Positions 52,724-64,000 of a DNA stretch of 64,000 nucleotides are shown in pieces. Under the pieces are notes generated by a model. It was not told the DNA's origin and did no database searches. It saw only the letters and a list, made by a program, of their open reading frames with translations. A program made the position numbers and the translations under genes. Source of the stretch: Fragilaria crotonensis (taxonomy: Eukaryota > Bacillariophyta > Fragilariophyceae > Fragilariales > Fragilariaceae); assembly GCA_022925895.1 (NCBI GenBank), contig JAKSYS010000159.1:1-64000 (forward strand), given 5' to 3'. The stretch's first letter is position 1, and each line of letters opens with the position of its first letter.

Positions 52724-53356
52724 TCACAAGGTCTGCTCATACGCAGCATCCTTGAACAAGCATTCATGGACCAACCAGCAATCCTGTCGAGGTGGTCGGC
52801 GTTCTCTTTGCAAGGTCCATAAGAATTCTCGAGTTCGTCCCTGCGCCGGCACAACTTCTGCCAAGACCGTCTGCATAGCTCCTCTGGTGGGCGTTCCTGG
52901 AATCAAAGGTCCAGTGCTGGTGATTCGCCACGTTTGGGCGTCTACCATGCTCCCAAAGACAGGATTGTTTGCGAACTGAATGAATCTTTCCAAGCTCGAG
53001 CCCTGAGCTGCACGGCAGCGATCGGAAGAAAAGTTCCAACAGACTTCTAGCCCGGCATTGGCGTATGGTTCGCCATTGTGAAGGAGGGCGTCCATGCAAA
53101 GCTGGACAATTTCTACGGCTTCGTAGTTGCGACTAGGGAACGCAACGAAATGTTCGTCGACACCGAACAAGGGCGATCCCGACGCGGAAGCAATGGTATC
53201 ACGGTGACGCTCAGGTTCTTCTTCGACATCGAAGAGGCGGGAATCCGACTTTCGGACACTCGCGTGGAGACCGTGTCCTAACATGACGAAGGGATGTGCA
53301 TGTTGCGGAAAGATGAAGAGTGTAGCGACAACAGCAAGCGTCAGACGACGGAGCAT
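52724..53356 (-). CDS. Predicted plastid-targeted or secreted protein, unknown (NTF2-like guess)
   Basis: The ATG at 53356 gives MLRRLTLAVVATLFIFPQHA followed by HPFVMLG, a signal peptide with a Phe near the predicted cleavage site, as in diatom bipartite plastid leaders. An upstream in-frame Met exists, but this start gives the better leader. The mature part of about 170 residues has VEIVQLCMDALLHNGEPYAN, GLEVCWNFSSDRCRAAQ, SLERFIQFANNPVFGSM and WTLQRERRPPRQDCWLVHEC, ending TGA at 52724. The pattern recalls small conserved algal plastid proteins (DUF4864-like, NTF2 fold), but I cannot confirm this. Uninterrupted single exon. Confidence 0.65.
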   Translation of the reverse strand: MLRRLTLAVVATLFIFPQHAHPFVMLGHGLHASVRKSDSRLFDVEEEPERHRDTIASASGSPLFGVDEHFVAFPSRNYEAVEIVQLCMDALLHNGEPYANAGLEVCWNFSSDRCRAAQGSSLERFIQFANNPVFGSMVDAQTWRITSTGPLIPGTPTRGAMQTVLAEVVPAQGRTREFLWTLQRERRPPRQDCWLVHECLFKDAAYEQTL

Positions 53357-53974
53357 AATTCGATGAGAGTACTTAAGGTTGGAAGAGCTGAAGATGTGAC
53401 CTTCGATCATCAGTGACTTGTTACTTTGTACTCCTATCATTCTTATACTACTACAAATTCACACGAAGTTGTACAACAACCAGCACAAAGTGATGTCTTT
53501 GAACTGAGAAGTGCCGACAACAAGAATAACAGCTTGTTTTTTTAGTCTTTGTTCGCACCGAAAGCTGACACGTCACCCGATGAGAACTTTTGTGACGTCG
53601 ATTTGGCATCGACGAAGCGGGGCATGACCATGTTATTGCCCATCTTTCCCCTCTCCCTATCCTTAGCGTACCTGATGGATGTGCCGTTAGCCGTTTCATG
53701 GCTTCACCACGTATCAAGTATCAACTATCAACTCATCAACCATCGATCGCCGGATGCATCGTCTTGCGCATATCATACGCCGATTAATCATATGATCATA
53801 TGTATTACATGAATACTTTACATTTACATATATGCTGAGCACACATTTACAGTCTTGCTGTCATTGCATCTTGTTCGTTATCTTGTCATTGAACTGCAGG
53901 CGACGCCAAGGTGATAATCAATACCATACCAATCTGCTACTTCTATTCCATGTTTATGAACGTCGAGAGTCATC
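53357..53974. other. Divergent intergenic region
   Basis: Shared upstream region of the minus-strand gene ending at 53356 and the plus-strand RING gene. Contains CGACGTC/TGACGTCG near 53590 and an AT-rich part at 53750-53850. No gene seen. Confidence 0.5.
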
Positions 53975-55536
53975 ATGTCCTTTGAAGATTGTTCGATATG
54001 TCTAGATGCGATGCAACAAACAGATTTCGACCATCCACTGCAATGCGAGATTCATTGTGGTTACAATTTCTGCAAGAATTGCATTGAATCTTTCATAACG
54101 TCCTCTATGGATGAATACATGGAGGCATCTGACGGCAATCGTCACGTCAAAGTTTCTCTTCACTGCCCCAATTGTCGATCAGATCTGTCCCACACTATTC
54201 GTGACACGCTTTTGCTACGCAAAGCCGATGAGTTGTTGAAAATCTACGAGAGTTATAATAAAGATGACACAAAGTTGACTGCGAAACAATTGCAGCTAAA
54301 AGAAGCTCTCCGACAGCCCAAAGTCCAGGCAGCAATTGCTTGTGCTAGACAATCGGAAGCGGAATATTTGGGCCGTGAGTACAATGCAGTAGAAAGTCCA
54401 ACTTTATCGCCATCCCAACGGAGCCTAAAATCATCACAAAACAAACTTGACGTCGATTACGAAGAGTGGGGAGTCGAAATGGATTTAGAGAGTGGTGTTC
54501 ATAAATCCTTTCGTGAGCCACGATCGCCCTCTCCCCGAGTGCGACGAGAATTACCCAAAACCAAGGTGGATACGTCCCTGTTTCCTGGATTGGACTATTT
54601 TTTAACGGATGACGAGCGCTTCCTCGTAACGGATCTCCTGACACGGGGGGAACCTGACTTGTTGTCGGAAGCGGCACAAATACTTCGTTCTGTCGCTCTA
54701 GGTAGCAGGAATGCGCCCGCCGTAAAGCCATTGGTTGTCGATGATGACAGCAAGAGGCCGGACAATCCTAAAAGGCTGACCAAACTTTCCTCCGTCTTCG
54801 AACTGATTGCTGATTCAGAAAAGGCACATCTGGACCGTCATGTGAAGGAGTTTCAGAAGATATCTGGAAAACCAGCGATTCAAACGTATACTCGTCCTGC
54901 TGTGGTCCGAGCGACGCAACACCGAGCGTTGGAACGAGATTTGAAACGACAGGCTCATTTTAAGAAGCTCTTCCCGATTCCGGTTCGCATGCCAAAGTCG
55001 ATCGAAATTGATCTCGGCGGAACATTAGATATGCTCTTTGTGGATGGTGAATGGAATGGTGCGAACCTTGTGTACTTGGATGCCAATGTTTGTGCTAGCG
55101 AAATCCTTGACAATTCTCTAACTCGCTTGCCTTTTCTATACTCAATATTCTAGGAACTGTGATGGACGCCTATTCGAAGCTTTCGATCAGCTATACGGGT
55201 AAAGTGACTCAAAAGAAACCCCAAAATCCCAGCGTTTATACCGTCCTCGGTGAAAATGGTACATCTGGCGACATTCAAATCGAACTTCCTGGCCAACCTC
55301 GCGTTCTCATACGCGATGCTGGAAGGGACGCTGGACATCAGGGTGCAGTTAGAGGTGATGTCGTGACGCACTTGAACGGCGAATCGGTAGGCACCATGAC
55401 TTCTGGGATGATTTTAGATTTCATTGCTGCCGCGAAGCTGCGAGGCGAGCGAACGCTAACCGTGACGCTCAATGCGGAACGGTCGGTTGCAGAAGCATTG
55501 AAGCGGCGGGCTATAGCTGTTGCGGCATTGTGGTAA
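53975..55536 (+). CDS. RING-type protein with C-terminal PDZ-like domain
   Basis: The ATG at 53975 opens MSFEDCSICLDAM. A RING finger covers residues 6-67: C6-x2-C9, C24, H27/C28, C33-x2-C36 and C64-x2-C67. The usual His of the CGH motif is Tyr30, so H27 may serve as the ligand. A charged helical middle part follows, then TKVDTSLFPGLDYFLTDDER. The last part (from about 55230) looks like a PDZ domain: VYTVLGENGTSGDIQI, RDAGRDAGHQGAVRGDVVTH and LNGESVGTM. The frame changes once at about 55100-55160, by a base loss or a short intron ending TTCTAG. The RING suggests E3 ubiquitin-ligase activity and the PDZ a docking role (inference). Confidence 0.72.
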
Positions 55537-56168
55537 ACCCGAAGTCAACCAAAGTGATGTTTCTCGTTGTTTGTACTCGAGTTCTCCGTTATTCCTGCAA
55601 TTGTAGATGGAGAGCGTGCCATGTGGGTGGATGATTCAATGGTGACTGTGCCTGTCTCGTCGAGAACAAAGACTCGTCCTCTCACCTGTGTCTCTCTAGC
55701 TATCATGTATATCAGATGTCGTGAAGCTTAGCCTGCCTAGCCGGTAGGGGCACTCTTATTATGTATCATAAGATCCAAGCCGTACTTCACTCCCACAGGA
55801 ATAAGGTAATGCGTACTCCCAGGATACGATATATACATTGATAACGGGCGTTATTGTACCCATCGTCCGTGACGCGCAACGGCCGACGATGAGATTTGGC
55901 GCGACAAGATATTAAGATACGACTCTGGTGTACTTGAACTCGGAGTAGAAGGTACTACCTCGTAGTTTGTACAGTACGTATACTGGTAGCAGGTGTGAAT
56001 GGACTAGTACCGTACCTGGTACTAGTACCACGGGTACACAGTGTGATGGACGACGGAATGCGTTCGAGGGACCTGTCGCCACCTCATTTTTTCACGAAGA
56101 ATGGTCTTCCGTAGCTCCACCCATCACGATTTGCTTCTGCATACAGTCGTACGAAACGATATCGAACC
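55537..56168. other. Intergenic, upstream of the DUF4079 gene
   Basis: No gene seen. GTAC-rich palindromes at 55960-56035, then the presumed promoter and leader. Confidence 0.5.
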
Positions 56169-57001
56169 ATGAGAGTGTTGCCTTTTCTCCTCGCCTTCTT
56201 GGGCACAGCCGCTGCCTTCGTGCCTTCCATCATGACGAAGGAACCAGTTCAGATTCGTGGTCCGAGACCGACCACGACCGAGCTCCATGCTTGTGAGTAG
56301 CAGGATTGCGACAGCCGTAGCTCACGCGCGTTGTTCTAACCTTTTCAATAAAACTATCCTCACCGACTCCTCCCCCGCAGATGATTTCTTCGCCGGCGTT
56401 TCCCCTGCTGTGCAATCCTATGTCAACATTTGGTACGTGCCTTCTCAATGAGCTGAATCGACTTAGTAAAGCATATTTCCTCAAGACACTCTGACACCAT
56501 GATCTTTCCTACTTACTATGCAGGACACCCATGTTTCACAGTGCAGTGGATTCCGGTTTACTGCCCAACTTCCTTTTGAAGTGGGGTCACGGAGCGGCTA
56601 TGAGCAGTGTTTTGTTGTCGATGGGTCTGATCGGTTCTTGGATGGGATGGCAAATTCGTTCTGGCAACGGGGAAGAAACAAACGCATTGACCATGGGAGA
56701 ATCGATTCGCGACACGCATCCCAAAGTCATGGCCGGCGCCTTTTTCTTCTTTCTACTAGGCGGTCAGGGCGGTTTGGTCTTGTTGGACACGCAGGGCGGT
56801 TCGATTTTAGAATCTCCGCATGCCATTTCCGCATTGGTCGGAATGTCGCTTTTGGCCGTCCAAGCGGCACTTCCCTTTCTGCCGTCGGGTCGGAGTGAGT
56901 TCGGACGTGCGGCCCACGCCTACTTGGGATCAGCGACTATTGTGGCGTTATTTGCGCACATGGCAACAGGAATCCAACTTGGGCTGACGGCGTTGGACTA
57001 A
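56169..57001 (+). CDS. Plastid-targeted DUF4079 membrane protein
   Basis: Three exons: 56169-56292, 56381-56432 and 56524-57001, with GT-AG introns of 88 and 91 nt. The ATG at 56169 gives MRVLPFLLAFLGTAAAFVPS, a signal peptide followed by an AAAFVP motif. This is the ASAFAP-type cleavage site that directs diatom proteins through the ER into the plastid. The mature protein has FFAGVSPAVQSYVNIWTPMF, then about four membrane segments (around SSVLLSMGLIGSWMGW, GAFFFFLLGGQGGLVLL, ISALVGMSLLAVQAAL and ATIVALFAHMATGIQL), the DUF4079 pattern. DUF4079 proteins occur in cyanobacteria and plastids; their function is unclear and a thylakoid location is likely. The frame is continuous across all exons. 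Confident of the family. Confidence 0.88.
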
Positions 57002-57600
57002 TGTGGGCGAGGGAGGCATGGTTCGGGTTTCGGGTTCGGTGAAGGCTTGCACCAGCGACTGGTACAGTACTATGATTAGATTAAGTTGCTTATCAAGCTA
57101 TGCCGCTGTTTAGCTCACGCAGCTCTTTCAAGGCTGCGGCGGACATGAAAGCCATGATGTCATTTGAACTTTGTGTCGACGTGATTCGCATGCCATAATA
57201 TGACCTAGGAAACGAAGGAAACCTGTCTGTAGGGTGATCTCTGGTGTGAGTCACAGTTTGCTACAGGGTACAGGGCACGTAGTCTGTGAGCTTTTATCAA
57301 CAAAATGTCATTTGAAGGTCGCGTGTGTTTCATCGTAGAAGCCCTCACTACTGTACCGGTTCTCTACTAGTTGATATGAGTAGCCCTGGCTCCTGGCGTC
57401 CTGATCCCTACCCCAGGCATCCTATGATCCTAAGAGTATGGATTTGTGTCCGAAAACCTTAAAATAACATACGACAGTATACTCCGGAGTATTGAGGATC
57501 ATCGTACACACACAAAAATAAACATGCTATATGCGTCACCAAATAAGTGGAATGAGTAGCCGGGTTTTCTTCCGGGAGGGGTGTTCTTCATGATTGAATC
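57002..57600. other. Intergenic
   Basis: 3' flank of the DUF4079 gene. No gene or clear repeat recognised. Confidence 0.5.
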
Positions 57601-57985
57601 ACATTGTGTTGAATGCAATAGATGCCCTGATCCAGCACCAAATGCAATGGGCATGCCTGTTTCCAATCAATCTCCCAAGCCCATGTAGAAACCCACAAAG
57701 TTTCAACCAGGCCATTGAGTTGAATACGGCCTCAAGGTGTGGCAATGCAATCTGAAGACATCCCAGGTGATCGGTGTGCTGTGCCTATGCTGCATTTACA
57801 TTGACAAGCAAACATGTCAATTGTGGTCATGCAGCAAGGCGCCAACAAATGGCCAACATTATAGGCAGTTTGTCGCAGGATTGGGCTCTGTGTTTGTTAA
57901 CAACACAGCATCGGTTGAATCCGATTTCTCTGTCTTAAAATGGGAAATGGATGAGTTTCGGTCATCCATGGCCAGTCTCACACTG

Positions 57986-58371
57986 TGTGCCCTACGCGCG
58001 AAGTAATCAGTTTTATTTTGGAGGCTAATTTGTAGCTAGTTTTAAAGGATTAATAGTTGCACCTTATTAAAAGTTATGAGACTAGTTTTTAAAACAAGAG
58101 AGCAGTCCCATCCTTGGTGGGATTGGACTGTTCTCTTTCATTCATCTAGGAGACTCAGTGAGTCTCCAAGAGATGTCAGACAGTTCTCATTCTACTGTTG
58201 TACGGTTGTACTGTTGTACAGGATCAGTGTTCTATTGTTGCACTGTACTATGGTATTACTAGTCTACCGGTATATCCAAGTACTATACATGGCCATTGTA
58301 TTGTAGTACTGGATACTAGTAATATAGTATACTGTATCGCACTACGCTAAGGGCACGTGCGGTGTACTGCA
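57986..58371 (-). repeat. LTR of the Gypsy element (downstream end for the minus-strand element)
   Basis: Nearly identical to 62831-63213. Includes a short AT-rich leader region and GTAC-rich tail. Confidence 0.9.
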
Positions 58372-58379
58372 CTCGCTTC

Positions 58380-59362
58380 CCTAATTGGGCGGTACGCGTT
58401 CTTTATATGGTGTTAGTCGACGTATGTTGACACGTTCATTGACAATGCCACGTTGAATGCGTACTGTACCATTAGCATAGGTTTCAGTAATCCGATAAGG
58501 TCCCGTACGTGGGGCGGATAATTTGGAGATCAGTCCTGGTTTTTCTAGTAGGACTTTTTCGCCAACACGGTACTCGTGTTCAATGCGTTTAGCATTTTCC
58601 TTTTTATTATTGGCGTTAATAGTATCTTGCTTACGTTGTCTTATCCTAGCCCAATCCGTCTTTAATTGGATGGGCAACAACATGTCGCGTCCAAATACTA
58701 ACTGTCCGGGTGTAGCATCTAATGTAGTATGTACTGTACTACGATTGCCCACGCAGCTGCACTTAGAACGGTCCCCAAGGGTCATTCGCATCGAGTTCTT
58801 TTTGTTCGAGTTCGAATGTCCGAAGTGCATTACCCAGTACTTGATGTACTCGTTCTACAATACCGTTTGATTGTGGGTTGTAACTGGATGACGGTTTTTC
58901 TTTCATACCATAATTCTCGCACATTTGTTTGAATTGTGCTTTGAATTCGGAACCGTTATCATACCCTATATGTTGGGGTCGTGGATATCTCGTCAACCAC
59001 GTATTATTAAACGCTTCCATAACAGTATGTGCGTTCTTATCTGGTATTGCTATGACTTCGAACCATCCTGTTACGGGATCAATCATAGTCAACGCACGAA
59101 GTGTATGCGTAGACGTTGGAGTACGTACAACGTATGGTCCAATCAAGTCTACGTTTACACGAGACCAGGGAAGTTCTTCAGCTTCCTTAGGAGGTAAGTG
59201 TCCATACTTCTTCCTTTGTTTCTTAAATAGTTGACACGTACGACACGTCTTACAGAATGTCTCAACGTGACTACGTAATTTTGGCCACGTACATGTTTGT
59301 CGTATCGTTGCTTCAGTGCGTGATTCGCCTGGGTGTGCTAGATACTCATGATACCAAGCCAC
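58380..59362 (-). mobile_element. Gypsy integrase region
   Basis: Zinc-binding HEYLAHPGESRTEATIRQ..CKTCRTCQLF, then a core with VDLIGPY, YDNGSEFKAQF and SNGIVERVHQVLG, and a C-terminal basic part ending RRLTPYKERVPPN. Fossil. Confidence 0.88.
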
Positions 59363-59519
59363 TACGCGTTGTTGAAGTTGAATAGGAATATATATTTTCC
59401 TTGGTACGTAATGACCTCAACTCCTTCAATTGTTTTGGTATTGAAGTTCTGACTTTTGATTTCGCTTCTTCGTTTAAGCTCATTATCTAACCGTTGGTAT
59501 TTAGCGATTAGCATAGGAC

Positions 59520-61363
59520 TTAACGGAAAGTCAGTTTCTTTAACGTCTGTTTTGTCATGAAGATGTAAGCCATCGTATCATTTGTAGGCTCTGTTGGTAA
59601 CTTCTCATTGAAGTTCGCATCTAATCTTGACAAGGCGTCAGCAATGACGTTCTTTTCTCCTTTTATATGTAGAAAGGTAGGTCCAAACTCTTCTATCAGG
59701 AGTCTCCATCGTATTATACGATCAGTGGACATTTTCTGATATAGGAGATTCTTATGATCGGTATGTACTATCAGTTTTGACCTAATAGTATATTTTTGAA
59801 TTCCTTAAGTGTTTCTACTATGGATAACAGCTCTTGTTCACCAGTCGTAACGTTTTGAGCGCTGTTAAGTTTCCTACTGTAGAAAGCTAACGGACGGTCA
59901 TTTTGCATTATGACTGCTCCCAGTTGATAATCACTGGAGTCCGTATAAATGTGAAAGTCTTTGAGAAGTCAGGATAAGCCAGTAATGTCTCTCGACTTAT
60001 TATGGCCTTAATGTCTTCAAATGCTTTCTGTTCTTTATCGTGCCAAATAAATTTAGCTTTGGCAGAACACAGCGCCGTAAGCGGTGCTAGTATGTGACTT
60101 CTACGCGCCACATGTCACGGTAGTAATTGATCATACCTAAGAAACGTCTTAACTGCCGTTTGGTAGTTGGTGGTGTCAGCCGCATAATCGCTTCCACTTT
60201 CTTAGGTTGAGGTTGGATACCGCGACGAGTAATCCAATATCCTAAGTAATCAAGCTCGGTCACAGCGAACGAGGATTTACGTAGGTTAACGGCAAAGCCA
60301 ACATCAGTTAGGCGTTGCAACACGAGTTCAACATGCTGAAGATGGTCCTCGTAGGAACCTGCTGTTGTAATCAGTATGTCATCTAAGTACGCACGCACAT
60401 TAGGCAAATCGCCCATAATGTCATTAATTATGGCCTGAAAGATGTCAGGACTGCCATTCAAACCCATAGGTAGGCGACAGTAGCGATATTTGCCCCAGGG
60501 TACAATCATTGTACATAGATAGCTGGATTCTTTATCCAGGACAATATGGTAGTAGCCCATACTTAAGTCCAGAGCCGTTGCCCAATTAAACCCTTCAAGT
60601 TTCTGAAGAAGGTCTGCAATCTTGGGTAACGGGTATGGTTTACGTTTTATGTACCTATTAAGTACACGAAAGTCCGTTAGGACTCGAACGTCACCAGTCT
60701 TTTTTAGGCTGTATGAACGTTGGTGCCGCCCACTCGGGAGTCATTGCACTTCGTTAATACTCCTATGTCACATAAACGTTGAATTTCTTTCTTCGTTGTT
60801 TCCTCGTAGCATTTTGGTACAGGGAACGGACGAGCGTGATACGGCTTCTCATCCTTACTTAAGGGCCGTAGTTCGAGATGTACAGGCGGTACATTGAGTA
60901 CGCCCAGTCCTCCACTAAACAACTTCGGATACTTTCGTAGCGAACGTACGAGTTGTTTTTGTTGATCGTTACTTAGGTGCGTATCCATGTGTGCGTAGTC
61001 ATCCAGATCTAACGCACTATAGTCTGCATCCAGTATACGTTTCTGCCTCGCTTCTGCTTCCTTGAGTACCGTAGGTTCGATACTGTGGTAGTAGATAGCT
61101 GTAGCATTCTGTAGATCGGATATTACGTGTTTTTCTTTCATGGGAATTTCTACACCTTCCCATACTATCCGTTGTGTATTGAAATTAATTTCGATACCCA
61201 ATTCTGATAGTAAATCTGCACCGATGATCATGTCATACTGTGCATTCTTGCGCAACGTATGTGTGTCCTCGTGACACACCCATTGTACTATCTTTGACGT
61301 ACTAAACTCGGGTAATTTGAATTTAATTTCCCGTTGCAGTTTCGTTACGAATTGACCACCCAT
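59520..61363 (-). mobile_element. Gypsy reverse transcriptase and RNase H region
   Basis: RT signatures RLPMGLNGSPDIFQ and RAYLDDILITT (60340-60480), with the thumb and RNase H pieces downstream to 59520 (RRFLGMINYYRD, IIRWRLLIEEFGPTF, KNVIADALSRLDA). Fossil. Confidence 0.88.
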
Positions 61364-61404
61364 AGTGTGCCATCGTGTATGTGATGTTTTGAATACCGGT
61401 CCAG

Positions 61405-62800
61405 TTAAGCCCCGTATCGCATCCTTATAATTGTCGCAGATGCTCCAGTGTCTAGCAAAATGCGAACAATGCCGGGTTTGCCTGTTCCCATCACTTCGCC
61501 CACGACTTCGGTGGTTTTGTGTTTTTGTTTTTGTCTCTTACTGCCATGGCCATCTTTGGATGGCAATATCTCACTAGAAAATGAACCAAAGTAGATGGAA
61601 CTTTCGTCACTATCTTCTTTAGTCTCTACTGTGCTAATGGTTGTCTTGGGACTGAACATTTCCACGATTTCTGCATCCGAATTCTCGGGTGTAAAGTCGC
61701 GGACCTTACGCTTGCCAGACTTCGGTTGCGTGGAAGACGCTCAAGGATAGCGTTAAGCTGCTCCTGCGTCATCAAGACATTTCGGTCGGTAAAACCGACA
61801 TTTTTCTTACCAGGTTTCTGTTTCCTTGTTCTCAGGGTTAAACCAACAGTCTTTCGTAGTATGATTCGCACGACCGCAATGCGCACACTTCTTATACTTA
61901 GACGACTGTGTTTTGGCCGTTGCCATTTTGTCAGCGGACTTACCGTTCCAATTGCCCTTTTCGTGCCCTCAGGGTTATCGGATTTGTCCACCTTACGACG
62001 TTTGGCCTCAAGTGCCTGTCTGAGTTCAAGTTTCTCAAAATAATCAACAGTGCCTTGAAAATCGAACTTATAAAGCTCGATGTTCGCACCAAGAATGACC
62101 GCTTGCCATTCTTCAGGCTTCGCCTGGTTGAGAATTTGAATCAAGTCGTCATCAGACAATTTAGACGGTTCAGCCTTACCTTCTTCCCGTGGAAAATACG
62201 GTAAGTAATTATTTAGCTCGCGAACGCGTAGCAAAGTTACGAACCGTATGACTTCCAAGACGTAGGTAATGCTGCATGTACACCACCTGCTTCTGGTACG
62301 CATGCAAGATTGGGAAGTAAGACTTACCAACTTCCGTCATTACCAGCTGGAAAATCTCGTTTGAGTCTTCCTCTGTCGTGCGGGACCCGCTACGTTCTCC
62401 GTATCGAGTCTACGCCACGTTTGCTGGAATTTGTCTCTTGCACTGCCCTTAAGTAGTGCAAGAGCCATAGACGCTTTTTGTTCGCCAGACTCGAGCGGAT
62501 AGTCACGAATGACCTCCTCGAGCTCTATGCGCCACTTCACCCACGCTTCTGGCGAGGTGTCGTAGTCTCCAAACAAACGAATTCTCTTTTCGATATTTTT
62601 GGAGTTCGCATTTCCGGCTTCAATCGGGACGTCGATTTTTTTATAGTTGCCCTCATCGTCAGATTTCTCTGTCGATTTCTTGGGCCTATCAAAATAAATC
62701 GACGGCGGATTCAACGCGAGGTTCGACTGACGGAATGCGACATGTTCCGCAGACGAATTTTCAGACGCTTTGCGCTTACCTTTATTTTTGTTCGTCATGG
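61405..62800 (-). mobile_element. Gypsy Gag and protease region
   Basis: Gag-like helical part from about 62798 (MTNKNKGKRKASENSSAEHV) and a segment resembling retrotransposon Gag (WVKWRIELEEVIRDYPLESG). The protease active site VRILLDTGASATII is at about 61450. Fossil. Confidence 0.75.
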
Positions 62801-62830
62801 TGATGTACTGACTACTGGGAGTGAATTCAC

Positions 62831-63213
62831 TGTGCCCTACGCGAAGTAATCAGTTTTATTTTGGAGGCTAATTTGTAGCTAGTTTTAAAGGATTAATAGT
62901 TGCACCTTATTAAAAGTTATGAGACTAGTTTTTAAACAAGAGAGCAGTCCCATCCTTGGTGGGATTGGACTGTTCTCTTTCATTCATCTAGGAGACTCAG
63001 TGAGTCTCCAAGAGATGTCAGACAGTTCTCATTCTACTGTTGTACGGTTGTACTGTTGTACAGGATCAGTGTTCTATTGTTGCACTGTACTATGGTATTA
63101 CTAGTCTACCGGTATATCCAAGTACTATACATGGCCATTGTATTGTAGTACTGGATACTAGTAATATAGTATACTGTATCGCACTACGCTAAGGGCACGT
63201 GCGGTGTACTGCA
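62831..63213 (-). repeat. LTR of the Gypsy element (upstream end for the minus-strand element)
   Basis: Nearly identical to 57986-58371, length difference of about 3 bp. Confidence 0.9.
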
Positions 63214-63260
63214 CTGTGGTGGTAGGGAATTCTGCAGTCAAAGCATCGCACCGTCATTTA

Positions 63261-63881
63261 TTCCCTACTCTCTAGTAGCTCTCTCTAGATTGCTGAAAAA
63301 CTACTTACAGGGGCCAACACTGAAGGAAATCCACAAAATAGCAGGTGCCCACCTATTTTATCTTGTTATTATTGGGAACCCTATAGGGTCTAATTAGTTC
63401 AAATTTTATTTATTTATTGGGATATCCATATCCTTAGGAGGCTTGCCCTACCCCGGCTCCGAGCTCCAAGGCATAGCCCGAGGACAAATTCTACAAAGCA
63501 TTGCGTGTAATCCGAGCTCCGAGTACAAGTACGACAGTCTTCGTACCAGGGAGGCGAAAGCAATGATGAGCACTCCACTGCCTGTGCGTGTTGAAAAGGG
63601 TGCAGCGCGTTTCGGTACAATCCTACGCCAGCTCCGTATCAGACGTCATTCGATTGTCATCAGCACTCAGCACATCATCATCAGCACCAGCCAAGAAAGA
63701 TATAGTTGTTATCCAATAAAACCGTCGATCGTTCGTAGTGGAAGAATCTCATTCGCACTGCGTTTGGTCAGCCCATTGTCATTAATCTCCGTCGTCTGTG
63801 TTTCAGTTCATCTGCTACGGTATTGCAGGTCACTCTACTCGTCAAGCCTTTGCCAATTTGTAAACTCTACTTGCTATTCTA
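63261..63881. other. Intergenic
   Basis: AT-rich part at 63350-63420 and the presumed promoter of the gene at 63882. No other gene recognised. Confidence 0.5.
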
Positions 63882-64000
63882 ATGGAAGAGTTATCAAAAT
63901 TTCTTGATGTCAGTGAGGACAATATAATGGATTCTGCCGGCGATGACGAGGAGGAGGATTACATTCCCGAATCGCTGGCATCCTTCGTGGCTGAAGCCAA
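63882..64000 (+). CDS. Unknown acidic protein, N-terminal part (leaves the window)
   Basis: The ATG at 63882 (CTAATGG context) opens a frame that stays open to the window edge. The visible 39 residues begin MEELSKFLDVSEDNIMDSAG and include an acidic DDEEEDY run. No family can be assigned from this short piece. Confidence 0.45.
   Translation, partial: MEELSKFLDVSEDNIMDSAGDDEEEDYIPESLASFVAEA

Larger units (their letters stand above)
57986..63213 (-). mobile_element. Ty3/Gypsy LTR retrotransposon
   Basis: Element of about 5.2 kb. LTRs at 57986-58371 and 62831-63213 begin TGTGCCCTA and end TACTGCA. They show two short length differences and no clear substitutions, so the insertion is young. On the minus strand the order is Gag (about 62800-61630), protease with LLDTGAS (about 61450), RT with YLDD (about 60370), RNase H and integrase (59362-58763) with the HHCC-type zinc finger and core (VDLIGPY, YDNGSEFKAQF, SNGIVERVHQ). 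This order defines Ty3/Gypsy. It looks broken in about five to seven places. CACTG on both sides is the likely target duplication. Confidence 0.93.
57600..63260 (+). pseudogene. hAT transposase C-terminal remnant split by the Gypsy element
   Basis: Left part, about 57600-57985: a phrase with VNNTASVESDFSVLKWEMDE and then FRSSMASLTL, the dimerisation end of a hAT-type transposase. The reading is cut at 57985 by the Gypsy LTR. Right part, 63212-63250: GILQSKHRT follows the other LTR, which is how such hAT proteins continue (LSLEGILQ...). CACTG lies on both sides of the insert (57981-57985 and 63212-63216), so the LTR element inserted into the remnant. The upstream part of the transposase is missing; this is a dead DNA transposon. 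Confidence 0.65.

Noticed and set aside
61726-62204. Plus-strand frames over the Gypsy Gag region
   Set aside because: Complement of Gag; no independent motif.
63443-63907. Plus-strand 154-codon frame near the right edge
   Set aside because: Low-complexity Ser-rich translation of an intergenic region; the ATG at 63882 in another frame gives a more protein-like acidic start.

Overview
The window looks like nuclear DNA of a diatom, probably a raphid pennate close to Phaeodactylum. Evidence is inferred from the sequence: short GT-AG introns of 86-120 nt, a plastid presequence with an ASAFAP-type motif in front of a DUF4079 protein, a cyclin resembling the diatom-specific cyclins, a Copia element of the type common in diatoms, and intergenic DNA rich in GTAC and TACCGGTA palindromes. 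About two thirds of the window is mobile or repeat DNA, and host genes sit in islands between the mobile blocks.

Layout. 1-4000: a partial unknown gene, a coiled-coil/acidic unknown gene and a replication factor C small subunit. 4114-10681: a Ty1/Copia element with almost identical LTRs. 10682-12990: gene-free DNA with a scattered GTAAGCAAATT motif. 12991-16579: a diatom-type cyclin and a glyoxalase II. 17257-23500: remains of two DNA transposons, one with a DGHERP-motif DDE transposase and one pogo/Tigger-like. 24200-28663: a badly decayed Copia fossil on the minus strand. 28793-29836: a Harbinger-like MITE and a small fold-back element. 30320-34242: an unknown coiled-coil gene and a secreted M6-like metalloprotease with a Ser/Pro stalk. 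34791-35171: a hAT MITE. 35329-47321: a 12-kb DNA transposon. 48613-57001: an uninterrupted EDRF1 homologue, two plastid-type or secreted proteins and a RING-PDZ protein. 57986-63213: a young Ty3/Gypsy element inserted in a hAT transposase remnant. 63882-64000: the start of an acidic protein that leaves the window.

The most unusual object is the 12-kb transposon. Its ends are near-perfect 24-bp inverted repeats and it carries TTCAGGA-type subterminal repeats. It encodes a Plavaka-like (CACTA-clan) transposase on the minus strand, meeting tail to tail, with overlapping stop codons, a plus-strand gene for a very large protein. That protein appears to combine a GNAT acetyltransferase, a Ulp1/C48 SUMO-protease-like domain and a second papain-like cysteine protease. 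A third, basic/acidic accessory gene lies on the right.

The RFC, cyclin and glyoxalase II genes are interrupted by one- or two-base losses, nearly all in homopolymer runs, while the encoded proteins stay well conserved. This points to local consensus errors more than to gene death. The 3.6-kb EDRF1 reading frame has no such error.
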